Shown: positions 1 to 6,577, counted from the first letter of the stretch. The stretch: 7,865 nucleotides of DNA from Niveispirillum sp. (GCA_016463045.1 JAEMSB010000201.1:1-7865), one strand, 5' to 3'. Notes: a model not told the origin generated them from the letters alone. Numbers and translations: made by a program.

Positions 1-2
1 CC

Positions 3-182
3 GTGCCGCCGGGCGATGCCGACGCGCTGGCCCGCCTGCTGGGTAGCATTCTGTCTGATCCCGGCGGTTTGCAGGCGATGGGGCTGGCAGCACGTGCACG
101 CATAATGGACCGTTTCTCCCCGGACCGGTTCCGGGAGACGGGCCTTACTATCATGCGAAGGATCGCCCCAGGGTCCGTCTGA
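3..182 (+). CDS. Glycosyltransferase, GT4/GT-B type, C-terminal fragment
   Basis: Frame 3 is open from the window edge to a TGA at 180-182 and gives the last 59 residues of a longer protein. It begins VPPGDADALARLL and continues with a D-P-G-G-L-Q-A-M-G stretch and an R-x-x-x-x-D-R-F-S segment. That order (P-G-D followed by a helix, then a DP...M...AR...FS helix) is typical of the end of GT-B fold group 1 (GT4-like) glycosyltransferases, where the last helix packs back across the two Rossmann domains. These enzymes move a sugar from a nucleotide-sugar donor in polysaccharide or glycolipid synthesis. The donor-binding E-x7-E region lies outside the window, so donor and acceptor are unknown. 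Its 3' end overlaps the convergent gene at 151-1044 by 32 bp. Identification rests on a short tail only. Confidence 0.6.
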   Translation: MPPGDADALARLLGSILSDPGGLQAMGLAARARIMDRFSPDRFRETGLTIMRRIAPGSV

Positions 183-1044
183 CATCCAGCCACAGGCCCA
201 CCAAGGACCGGTCAATATATTTCACATCGATCAGGGTGACACCGCCCCCGGTGCTAAGGGTATGCATACCGTCGCGATAGATGCCGGCGGATGCGGGCAG
301 GTCCAGCGCCTCTCCGGCGCTGGCAGCAAATTCCGCCTCGTCCAGTCGGTCGATCCAGAGGGGGCGGATGGCACCGCCATAGGTGCGGGTGCAATCCTGC
401 ACCGGCAGCATGATACGCCCCCCCATGACAAGGGCAGTACCGCCGGGACGGGCAGATGCGCGGTCGATCCGCACAGGGTTGCCCGGATGCGGGTACCAGG
501 GTCCTGTCAGCTGTTCCGCCCAGGCGACATGCAGATGCCCCAGCTTGGTCACTTTGCTGACAGCGGGGGAATAGAACAGCCACCAGCGCCCATCATGCCA
601 TAGCGGGGTGGCGTCAACAGGCACGCAATCCAGCCTGATCTCCACCTCCCGCACCCAATCCACCGGTCCCTTGTCCATACGATAAAGATGCAGACCGCCG
701 GACCGGTACGCCTCCGGCAGCATCCAGGTGGAGCCATCTGCATCGAAGACCTGTGGATAGGACAGGTGCCAATCCTCCCGCAGGCAGGGGCGACGGTCTG
801 CCACTCGGAACCCCTCGTCCAGTGTCAGAATGTCGATGGTCCCGTGCCGCGTTGCATAGTCATATCGTTCCGCGAAGATGTGCAGGTGATCCCGTCCACG
901 CCAGGGAAAGGGGTCGGCCAGGAAGGCGAAGGCCGGCTCTTCTGGCAGCCAGTGTACCGGCGCCTGTGCCAATTCGCCGGCCAGAACCTCTCCGACCGGC
1001 AGCGTCAGCAGCCCGCACCGCCATATATCCTTGCGCCTCGGCAT
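151..1044 (-). CDS. GINT1-like beta-propeller protein (glucosamine inositolphosphorylceramide transferase N-terminal-like)
   Basis: This 297-residue soluble protein has no evident signal peptide or membrane segment. It resembles the five-bladed-propeller domain found at the N-terminus of plant GINT1 and in bacterial proteins of polysaccharide loci, sometimes fused to formyltransferases. Visible family motifs, in order, are FLADPFPW (about 42-49), FAERYDY (about 57-63), an H-L-S-Y-P-Q-V-F strand, W-M-L-P-E-A-Y, DATPLWHDGRWWLFYS (about 143-158), HPGNPV and ARPGG, then LPVQDCTRTYGG. The repeated aromatic and acidic strand motifs also recall GH43/GH32-type propellers, so it may act on or bind sugars; catalysis is not proven. 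A GGGAGG-rich Shine-Dalgarno site just upstream supports the ATG at 1042-1044. The neighbouring glycosyltransferase tail fits a role in exopolysaccharide, LPS or glycolipid decoration. It follows the DUF3237 gene after 101 bp but probably has its own promoter. Confidence 0.72.
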   Translation of the reverse strand: MPRRKDIWRCGLLTLPVGEVLAGELAQAPVHWLPEEPAFAFLADPFPWRGRDHLHIFAERYDYATRHGTIDILTLDEGFRVADRRPCLREDWHLSYPQVFDADGSTWMLPEAYRSGGLHLYRMDKGPVDWVREVEIRLDCVPVDATPLWHDGRWWLFYSPAVSKVTKLGHLHVAWAEQLTGPWYPHPGNPVRIDRASARPGGTALVMGGRIMLPVQDCTRTYGGAIRPLWIDRLDEAEFAASAGEALDLPASAGIYRDGMHTLSTGGGVTLIDVKYIDRSLVGLWLDVRRTLGRSFA

Positions 1045-1072
1045 CTTGCCCCGCCTCCCGCCGGGTAAGCGG

Positions 1073-1100
1073 ATAATGGCGACGGGACGCCACCGGTCAA
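1073..1100 (-). promoter_or_regulatory. Candidate sigma-70-type promoter for the GINT1-like gene
   Basis: Read on the minus strand, TTGACC (1100 to 1095, 5/6 to the -35 consensus) is followed after 16 bp by CATTAT (1078 to 1073, 4/6 to the -10 consensus). Transcription would begin near 1066, leaving a leader of about 20 nt that contains the purine-rich Shine-Dalgarno of the gene starting at 1044. This suggests the polysaccharide-type gene is not simply the third gene of the hydrolase/DUF3237 unit. It is a consensus match only. Confidence 0.35.
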
Positions 1101-1145
1101 GCCCTGCTCTCCCGCTTGGCGAAAATGTCCGTGCTGCTGTATCTC

Positions 1146-1628
1146 CTACAGAAGTTTGAAATAGTGGATGCGGTTGGCGCCGGGGATTTTTTCGGCGACA
1201 CCGACAAAGACATGTTTGGCCAGCCAGTCATAGGGGCCTGCCGGCACGTCGAATTTTGGGCAGACGCGCATGTAATATTCCGATGGGTCCACCGGTTCGT
1301 TGCGGGACATGCGTTCCGCCACCTCCGGCGTGTAGGCCCAGCGATAGCCACGGTTCTGGAGATAGATGATCGTGCCATCATCCAGTTCCAGCAGATAACG
1401 GGCATCAAAATCGATCACACCGTCGGGGCGCAGCAGCGGCCAGTCGCCGCCGCTCATCGGTACTACGCGTCCCTTGATGCCCGGCCCCTCAACCGTGCCG
1501 TCGGCGGCATAGATGGCCGCGCGCGTCGCCCCCATCGTCGTGGGACGCAGCCAATGGGGCTTGGTCAGCGTGATGCCGATGGAGAAGGCGAATTCAAAGC
1601 GCGGGGCGAAGGGATGGGGTTCGGTCAT
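1146..1628 (-). CDS. DUF3237 domain-containing protein (copy A)
   Basis: The 160-residue single-domain protein matches the DUF3237 family, whose members are small beta-barrel-like proteins with no established general function. Features seen are an N-terminal F-E-F-A-F-S-I-G-I strand, a central block SGGDWPLLRPDGVIDFDARY followed by DDGTIIYLQNRGY (about 75-110), and a C-terminal block Y-D-W-L-A-K-H-V-F-V-G-V. The central block is also conserved in the second copy at 3500-3988. There is no signal peptide or membrane segment, so it is probably cytosolic. AAGGA lies 6 nt before the ATG at 1626-1628, and the stop is TAG. It starts 49 bp after the end of the CocE-like hydrolase gene on the same strand, so the two are probably co-transcribed from the divergent promoter near 3419-3446. 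A role as an accessory or enzyme in the same pathway is inferred from context alone. Confidence 0.82.
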   Translation of the reverse strand: MTEPHPFAPRFEFAFSIGITLTKPHWLRPTTMGATRAAIYAADGTVEGPGIKGRVVPMSGGDWPLLRPDGVIDFDARYLLELDDGTIIYLQNRGYRWAYTPEVAERMSRNEPVDPSEYYMRVCPKFDVPAGPYDWLAKHVFVGVAEKIPGANRIHYFKLL

Positions 1629-1677
1629 GTTGTTTCCTTGTCAGACACAAGCGCAGTGGTAACGGTGGTAGCGGTAT

Positions 1678-3342
1678 TCATTCAACGGGGATGAGGGGCA
1701 CCAGAAGGTGTGAATCATAGGCGCCCCCGGCTTTCACGACATGATGTCCGCGATTGCGTAGATCCTCATGCCGCGCAAAGGCCAAGCCATAGCGGTCCTG
1801 GTCATAGATGTCGCGCCCCTGCAACGTCAGGCGCAGACCCTCACCCGCCGCGAAGCGCACGGATGTGGGCCAGATCTCGATCTCCACCGGCACTGGGGTA
1901 CCTGCCGGCAGGGGCACTTCCCGGTCATGGCGGTGAACGGGCTGCCAGGGGGTGGACCTGTCCATGTCCAGTTCCCGATGGGAAACACGCAGCCAGCCCA
2001 GCGCCAGCGGCCCGTCATCATAGAGCGCATAGAAGGTAAAGGGCACGCGGTTGCCCGATCGGTCGATCTTGTCCAATCCGACAAACAGGTCCATGTCGTC
2101 GGCCCCATCCGCCAGTACCCACAGGCGCAGCTTGAAATGGCCAGTCAGCTCCGTTTCCCTGTCTAACACGATGTTGAAGCTGGCGCGCCCGGTCAGGGCA
2201 TCGTACCTCGTTTCCGCCTCCTGCACGGGTGGGGAGGGGTCAAGCGTGCCGTCGGTCACATCCAGGTAGAACGGCTGATACTGCGTGCGGGCCAGGGGCC
2301 ACTCGGCTTCATTCCGGAAAGCCCCCTCGCTGGCGGCCTCCCGCACCTGAAGACGCACGCGCGGCCATTGCAGGACGCCCGCATCCTGTCCTTTCAGGAA
2401 CTGGTCAAAGAACTGGCGCTGCAAGGCCACATTTTCCGGCGTGTAATAATGCCGCCACTTCTTCTGGCCATGCACCAGCAGCCATTTCTGGTCCGACGAT
2501 ATCTGCTTATACGCCTCAAGCGTTCCGCGCGTGTGCAGGCCATGATCGGACCAGCTGGCCACGATGAAGGTGGGCAGGTCGATGGCCGCCAGGTCCAGTT
2601 CCTTGCTGCGCCAATAGGCATCGATCAAGGGATGCGCCTTCACATTGCCCGCCGTATCCTCGGTGCGGGTGGTGGACCAGTTCAGGCTCATGGTCGCGCG
2701 TTCGACAAAGTTGGTCTCGCGTATGCCGCCATGGAAAGCGAATTCCCGGTACCAGTCGGAAAACCCCTCCCACGGGTTCAGGGCTGCCAGATGCGGCGGC
2801 TTCAGCGGTGCGACCAGATATTGGATGCAGGCGAGGTAAGACACGCCCGTCATACCGACCTTGCCGTTGCACCAGGGCTGCACGCCCAGCCATTCGATCA
2901 GGTCATAACAATCCTCCCCCTCGCCAATGCCGTTATGGCGAAGCTCCCCTTCGGAAAGCCAGGCACCGCGCGGGTCGGGATAGCAGATGGCGTAGCCATG
3001 GCGGCACCAATAGGCGGGGTCCGGCGCCTCAAACGCTGTGTAGCGGGAGTTCCAGCCATCCTCAATCCCTGCCGGCGGCCAAAGATTGGCGGCCTTGCCA
3101 TGCTTGCCATAGGGGCTCCAGGCCAGCAGCACGGGTAGGTCACGCTCCCCCGCCGCCCCTTCCGGGCGATAGAGATCGACATAGATGGTCACGCCATCGC
3201 GCATCCTGACCGGCAGGTTGCGTTCGAAGACCAGCCCATCTTCCACGATCCGTGCATAATCCTTTGGCGGCAGGGGCGGCTTATAGGGGTTCGTCGCCGG
3301 GTCGCGGCCCGGCAGCATCTTCAATTCGAAACTATCGGGCAT
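1678..3342 (-). CDS. CocE/NonD family hydrolase (S15 X-Pro dipeptidyl-peptidase fold)
   Basis: This 554-residue alpha/beta-hydrolase belongs to the family of cocaine esterase, alpha-amino-acid ester hydrolases and X-Pro acyl-peptidases, which cleave esters or amides through a Ser-Asp-His triad. Residues 37-60 carry the typical entry strand (V-R-M-R-D-G-V-T-I-Y-V-D-L-Y-R-P). DPRGAWLSEGE (about 123-133) is the conserved D-x-R-G-x-x-x-S-x-G motif. GMTGVSYLA (163-171) holds the nucleophile elbow with Ser168; its last position is Ala where G-x-S-Y-x-G is usual. SWSDHGLH (263-270) supplies the probable acid Asp266, and KKWRH (294-298) the probable base His298. From about 330 to the end is the jelly-roll C-terminal domain of the family. 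Length is normal and there is no signal peptide, so a cytosolic enzyme is likely. GGAG sits about 7 nt before the ATG at 3340-3342. The gene heads a minus-strand unit with DUF3237 copy A. The substrate is unknown. Confidence 0.9.
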   Translation of the reverse strand: MPDSFELKMLPGRDPATNPYKPPLPPKDYARIVEDGLVFERNLPVRMRDGVTIYVDLYRPEGAAGERDLPVLLAWSPYGKHGKAANLWPPAGIEDGWNSRYTAFEAPDPAYWCRHGYAICYPDPRGAWLSEGELRHNGIGEGEDCYDLIEWLGVQPWCNGKVGMTGVSYLACIQYLVAPLKPPHLAALNPWEGFSDWYREFAFHGGIRETNFVERATMSLNWSTTRTEDTAGNVKAHPLIDAYWRSKELDLAAIDLPTFIVASWSDHGLHTRGTLEAYKQISSDQKWLLVHGQKKWRHYYTPENVALQRQFFDQFLKGQDAGVLQWPRVRLQVREAASEGAFRNEAEWPLARTQYQPFYLDVTDGTLDPSPPVQEAETRYDALTGRASFNIVLDRETELTGHFKLRLWVLADGADDMDLFVGLDKIDRSGNRVPFTFYALYDDGPLALGWLRVSHRELDMDRSTPWQPVHRHDREVPLPAGTPVPVEIEIWPTSVRFAAGEGLRLTLQGRDIYDQDRYGLAFARHEDLRNRGHHVVKAGGAYDSHLLVPLIPVE

Positions 3343-3418
3343 GCCCGTCTCCGTCCCTTGTTTTTCGGCCTTGTCCGGTGGTCATCTGACCGCATGGCCC
3401 TTCATTCATTGATTAATC

Positions 3419-3446
3419 ATCATAATTCAAAATCACCCTCTTGCAA
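3419..3446 (-). promoter_or_regulatory. Candidate promoter for the hydrolase / DUF3237-A unit
   Basis: On the minus strand, TTGCAA (3446 to 3441) is followed after 16 bp by TATGAT (3424 to 3419, 5/6 to TATAAT). The start would fall near 3412, inside the left arm of the inverted repeat, so a protein bound there would be expected to block RNA polymerase. The leader to the ATG at 3342 would be about 70 nt. The assignment rests on consensus only. Confidence 0.4.
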
Positions 3447-3469
3447 GAGCCGATCGACCGGAATATTGA
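3441..3469 (+). promoter_or_regulatory. Candidate promoter for the DUF3237-B operon
   Basis: TTGCAA (3441-3446) is followed after 17 bp by TATTGA (3464-3469), a weak -10. Because TTGCAA is self-complementary it could serve as a -35 in both directions. Transcription would start near 3476 within the right repeat arm, giving a short leader that contains the GGGAGGAG Shine-Dalgarno at 3486-3493. The weak -10 might point to an activator, which is inference. Confidence 0.3.
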
Positions 3470-3499
3470 TTTCTCAATGAATCATGGGAGGAGAAGATC

Positions 3500-3988
3500 A
3501 TGAATGACGATCATCCGCTGGCCCTGCGGCACGAGCATGTGTTCGATATCCGCATCAATTTCGACCGTCGCTGGATGACGGGGCCGATCCATCCGGGCGG
3601 TCCCAATCATGGCTATACCTCGGTCGGAGAGGGATGCACCGTCAGCGGCTCGCGCCTGAACGGCAAACTGGTCGATCACAGCGGCGCCGATTGGCCCGCG
3701 GTCCGCGCCGACGGCGTGGTCGAACTGAACGCGCATTACATGATCCAGGCCGATGACGGGGCGCTGATCTATATCCGCAACCTGGGTTATGTGCATGGCC
3801 CCCTGCAACGGCCCCGCTACCCGCCGCTGACATCCTACTTCCGCTGCACCCCCTATTTCCGCGCACCCGATGGGCCGCATGAATGGCTGAACCGCACCGT
3901 GATCGTCGGCGTGGGCCAGCGCCGGCCAAAGGTGAAGCCGGAGGATGATCCCGACCATTCGCTGTTCCGTTATTACGCGGTGCTGTGA
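3500..3988 (+). CDS. DUF3237 domain-containing protein (copy B)
   Basis: The 162-residue protein is a second DUF3237 member, clearly related to the one at 1146-1628. Shared blocks are SGADWPAVRADGVVELNAHY and DDGALIYIRNLGY (about 61-98), then a P-x-F-R-A-P-D-G-P-H-E-W-L segment and V-I-V-G-V-G near the C-terminus. The two copies differ at both ends and in the loop after the N-G-Y motif, so they are diverged paralogs and not a recent duplication. A very strong Shine-Dalgarno (GGGAGGAG, 3486-3493) sets the ATG at 3500. It is the first gene of a plus-strand operon; the next ATG is 22 bp beyond its stop. The function of the family is not established. A catalytic or binding role on the same small molecule as the flanking enzymes is inferred from context. 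Confidence 0.82.
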   Translation: MNDDHPLALRHEHVFDIRINFDRRWMTGPIHPGGPNHGYTSVGEGCTVSGSRLNGKLVDHSGADWPAVRADGVVELNAHYMIQADDGALIYIRNLGYVHGPLQRPRYPPLTSYFRCTPYFRAPDGPHEWLNRTVIVGVGQRRPKVKPEDDPDHSLFRYYAVL

Positions 3989-4010
3989 CCCGTGCGGCGG
4001 AGCAGCGGCC

Positions 4011-4379
4011 ATGAATGATTTCAGCCAGCGCCAGCGGTTCGACTTCTATGTCGACGCCCTTAACCGTGACGATATGGAGGGTGTGGCCGCCTGCTATGCC
4101 CCTGACCTGCACATGACCGACGATCAGGTTGATCTGCGGTCGGGCGAAGCGGCGATGGCATTCCATCGCCGCTTCGCATCCCGTCTGGAATTGTTGAACT
4201 ATGTCGACCGTCCGGGCCGGATCGCAGCGGAAATCCGGTGGACCCTGCGCGCGCGGGAGCATCCGACCGATCCCCTGGCGACGGGGGCGACGCGGACCTG
4301 GGCCAGTTTCACCATGATCGACATCGCCGACGGTCGCTTCAAGCGTATCCGTTCGGCCCCGTGCAGGGCCGCCCCATGA
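4011..4379 (+). CDS. NTF2-like / SnoaL-like protein (first of tandem pair)
   Basis: This 122-residue protein has the alpha+beta cone fold pattern of the NTF2-like superfamily, which includes ketosteroid isomerase, SnoaL cyclases and the small subunits of ring-hydroxylating dioxygenases. Seen are an N-terminal helix FDFYVDALNRDDMEGVAACY (about 10-29), the strand D-L-H-M-T, a second helix E-A-A-M-A-F-H-R-R-F, and closing strands ending ADGRFKRIRSA. An in-frame upstream ATG at 3945 would overlap the preceding gene by 44 bp and add 22 residues without family character. The start at 4011, with GGAG at 3999-4002, is preferred. The last four bases form ATGA with the next start, so translation is probably coupled. 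It is somewhat shorter at the C-terminus than its neighbour. Isomerase, dehydratase and cyclase activities are all possible; none can be chosen from the sequence. Confidence 0.75.
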   Translation: MNDFSQRQRFDFYVDALNRDDMEGVAACYAPDLHMTDDQVDLRSGEAAMAFHRRFASRLELLNYVDRPGRIAAEIRWTLRAREHPTDPLATGATRTWASFTMIDIADGRFKRIRSAPCRAAP

Positions 4380-4807
4380 CACAGCCATCCACAAGCCCAG
4401 CCGATGCTACCACTGCCTTCGCCCGCTATATCGCCGCCTTTAACGCGGGTGATTTTGAAACGGCCTGTTCCTACTATGCCGACGATATCCGCCTGACCAT
4501 TGGCAATGGCCGTGAATTGCGGGGGCGGTCGGAAATTGTCAGCTTCTATACCGGTGTGCGCAGCGTCACCCGGCGTACCATCACGGTTCTGGATTGCTTT
4601 GCCAGTGAGACCTTGCTGGCCGCCGAACTGGAATCCGAGTTCCTGGCGGTGACTGATGTGCCGGACTTTACCTCCGGACCGATGCGCCAGGGCGACCGGA
4701 TGTACATCAACAGCTTTGCTTTCTACGATATCGACCAGGGCCGGTTCAGCCGTATCCGTGCGACCGTGTTCCGGCGTGTCTGGAAGCGGCACGCGGATCG
4801 TATCTGA
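4376..4807 (+). CDS. NTF2-like / SnoaL-like protein (second of tandem pair)
   Basis: This 143-residue NTF2-like protein starts at the ATG of an ATGA overlap with the upstream paralog. A longer reading from 4238 would overlap that gene by 142 bp and is rejected. The family pattern is clear: helix FARYIAAFNAGDFETACSYY (about 15-34), D-D-I-R-L-T-I, then G-R-S-E-I-V-S-F-Y, a run of sheet strands, and the end I-N-S-F-A-F-Y-D-I-D-x-G-R-F-S-R-I-R. The shared helix pattern (Y-x-x-A-x-N-x-x-D-x-E) and the G-R-F-x-R-I-R ending show it is a paralog of the protein at 4011-4379. The overlap suggests matched amounts and perhaps a heteromer, which is inference. No lipoprotein or secretion signal is visible. 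The next gene begins 43 bp downstream. Confidence 0.78.
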   Translation: MTQPSTSPADATTAFARYIAAFNAGDFETACSYYADDIRLTIGNGRELRGRSEIVSFYTGVRSVTRRTITVLDCFASETLLAAELESEFLAVTDVPDFTSGPMRQGDRMYINSFAFYDIDQGRFSRIRATVFRRVWKRHADRI

Positions 4808-4850
4808 ACGCCGGCGCAAAGCACTGGAACCCTATACTGGAAGGGAAAGA

Positions 4851-6519
4851 ATGATGGATTTCCGGATCGCGCAGCAGGACATGCTGTTCGCTCTGCGGGT
4901 CGCAGGCGCGCCGGCGGAGGATCAAGCCTTGCTGTGCGATCTGCTTCCCCCGGTGGCCCGGCTGGCGGAAACGGAACTGGGTCCGCTTGATCCCGTCGGG
5001 GACCGGATCGGTGCTGCCTTTGCCGATGGAACGGTGACGATGCCACCGGGCTTCGTGGCTTTCTATCGCCAATGGGTCGAAGGCGGCTGGAACCTTGTCG
5101 ATGTTCCGGAACGATGGGGCGGTCTTGGCCTTCCATTGTCGGTTGCCGCGCCCTTGATGGAGACCTGGACATCGGCCTGTATGGCGTTCGGGTTGGCGCC
5201 TGTGCTGACCCAGGGCGCAATGGAGGTGCTGCTTTACCCATGGCGATGAGGCCTTGCAGGCCGCCTGGATACCATCGCTGGCGGTGGGTACCTGCATGGC
5301 CACCATGGCCCTGACCGAACCGATGGCCGGATCGGACCTGAACCTGATCCGCACGCGGGCGGAACGGGCCGGTGATGGCCGCTACCGCCTGTTCGGACAG
5401 AAGATGTTCATCACCTATGGCGACCATGATCTGACCGACAATATCGCGCATCTGGTGCTGGCGCGCCTGCCCGATGGGGCGCCCGGCAGCAGGGGGCTTT
5501 CGCTGTTTCTGGTTCCGAAATGGCTGCCGGATGCGGCAGGCGACCTGCGGCAACGCAATGATGTCCATTGCCTGGGCATCGAACATAAGATGGGCCTGCA
5601 CGCGTCACCCACCTGTACCATGGGCTTTGGGGAGCATGGGGGGGCCGTCGGCTGGCTGATCGGGCGGGAGCATCAGGGGCTTTCCTGCATGTTCACCATG
5701 ATGAACGCTGCCGAAACCTACGCACGGCAACGGGTTCAGGGCAGTGCAAGCCGTGGCGGTGCGCCGGCCCCGATCCTGGCCCACCCGGATGTGCGCCGCA
5801 TGCTGACCGATATGCGCGCCCGGACCACGGCCATCCGGCTGATCGCCTACAGCGCCGCAATGGCCATTGACCGGTCACATAATGCCGGCGATGCCGACCA
5901 GCGTCAGGCCACGCTTGACCGCGCATCGCTGCTGACGCCCGTCGTGAAGGCGTTTTGCAGCGACACGGCCATCGATGTCGCCTCCACCTGCATCCAGGTG
6001 CATGGCGGTGCTGGCTATGTGGAGGAGACGGACGTGGCCCGGCACCTTCGCGATGTCCGCATCACCGCCATCTATGAGGGGACGAACGGCATCCAGGCCA
6101 TCGACCTTGTCCAGCGCAAGATTGTGCAGGCCGGTGGATCGGCCATCCGGGCCCTGCTGGCTGAACTGCGCATGGATGCAGGCGCGGCGGCCGCCATAGA
6201 TGAACCGGCCCTGCGCGATTGCGCGCCGCTGCAGACCGATGCGCTGGATGCCATTGCGGGTACGGTCGACTGGCTGCTGGAAAAGGAACGGACGGATGCC
6301 GACCGGCTGGCTGGTGCCACGCCTTTCCTGGACATGCTGGGCCGGACGTTGGGGGCGGGCCTCTTGCTGCGGGGGGCCATGATGAAGCCGACCCCGGAAA
6401 CGCCGGCCGATATCAACTGGCTTGCCCGCCATTTCTGCTGGACATATCTGGCCCCTGTCCCGGCCATTGCCCGGCTGGTCCGTCAGGGTGCGGCACTGTT
6501 GCCGCCGGTATCCGCATAG
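4851..6519 (+). pseudogene. Acyl-CoA dehydrogenase, DmdC-like long type, frameshifted
   Basis: Two adjacent reading frames make one FAD-dependent acyl-CoA dehydrogenase, which would introduce a 2,3-double bond in an acyl-CoA. The N-terminal piece (4851-5249, 132 residues) carries the helical domain with P-E-R-W-G-G-L-G. The C-terminal piece (frame of 5254-6519) carries MALTEPMAGSDL, the R-N-D-V-H-C...E-H-K-M-G-L-H-A-S-P-T-C segment, QVHGGAGYVEE, YEGTNGIQAIDL and a C-terminal extra helical domain like that of DmdC-type enzymes. Dropping one C from CCC at 5237-5239 restores LLYHGDEALQAAW and a 555-residue protein in which the YEGTNG glutamate, residue 409, is the likely catalytic base. About 20 family residues seem absent after M-F-T-M-M-N near 5706. 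The start is ATG 4851 or 4854, after AAGGGA. It may be a true pseudogene, a phase switch or a sequencing error. Confidence 0.85.
5235..5241 (+). other. Frameshift site in the acyl-CoA dehydrogenase
   Basis: The sequence reads TACCCAT. The upstream frame continues through Tyr-Pro-Trp-Arg to a TGA at 5247-5249, whereas the family-consistent continuation (H-G-D-E-A-L-Q) needs TAC-CAT, one C fewer. The run is only three C, which is short for a slippage hot spot, and no slippery heptamer with a pseudoknot is obvious. Programmed frameshifting therefore looks less likely than mutation or a base-call error. Confidence 0.75.
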
Positions 6520-6544
6520 ACACCATCTCTCCCGCCCCCGCCGA

Positions 6545-6577
6545 TGTCCCCCATAAGGGGGACAGATGTTTTTCTTT
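6545..6577 (+). terminator. Rho-independent terminator after the dehydrogenase operon
   Basis: A perfect 8-bp stem TGTCCCCC / GGGGGACA (6545-6552 and 6557-6564) encloses an ATAA loop and is followed by GATGTTTTTCTTT. The GC-rich stem and T-rich tail just 25 bp after the dehydrogenase stop codon fit an intrinsic terminator that separates the DUF3237-B operon from the monooxygenase gene. Confidence 0.8.

Larger units (their letters stand above)
3343..3499. promoter_or_regulatory. Divergent control region with symmetric operator-like repeats
   Basis: This 157-bp gap between divergent genes is markedly AT-richer than its surroundings. A perfect 12-bp palindrome CTCTTGCAAGAG lies at 3438-3449. 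A 15-bp inverted repeat flanks it: the left arm is TTCATTGATTAATCA (3405-3419) and the right arm TGATTTCTCAATGAA (3467-3481). The arms match at 13 of 15 positions and their centre falls within half a base of the palindrome's centre. The left arm also contains the perfect palindrome TGATTAATCA (3410-3419). This looks like a multi-site operator for a dimeric regulator controlling both directions. No regulator gene is in the window, so its family is unknown. Confidence 0.6.

Noticed and set aside
2368..3138. 256-codon plus-strand frame opposite the CocE-like hydrolase
   Set aside because: The opposite strand holds the catalytic motifs of a full-length known family. The plus frame shows no recognisable domain.
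5230..5260. Programmed ribosomal frameshift in the dehydrogenase
   Set aside because: There is no slippery heptamer, no clear downstream stem-loop and only a three-C run; mutation or sequencing error explains it more simply.
4723..5601. 292-codon minus-strand frame over the frameshift region
   Set aside because: It raised the question of whether the real gene lies on the other strand, but its product is rich in Arg and Pro with no motif, whereas both plus-strand pieces match the acyl-CoA dehydrogenase fold.
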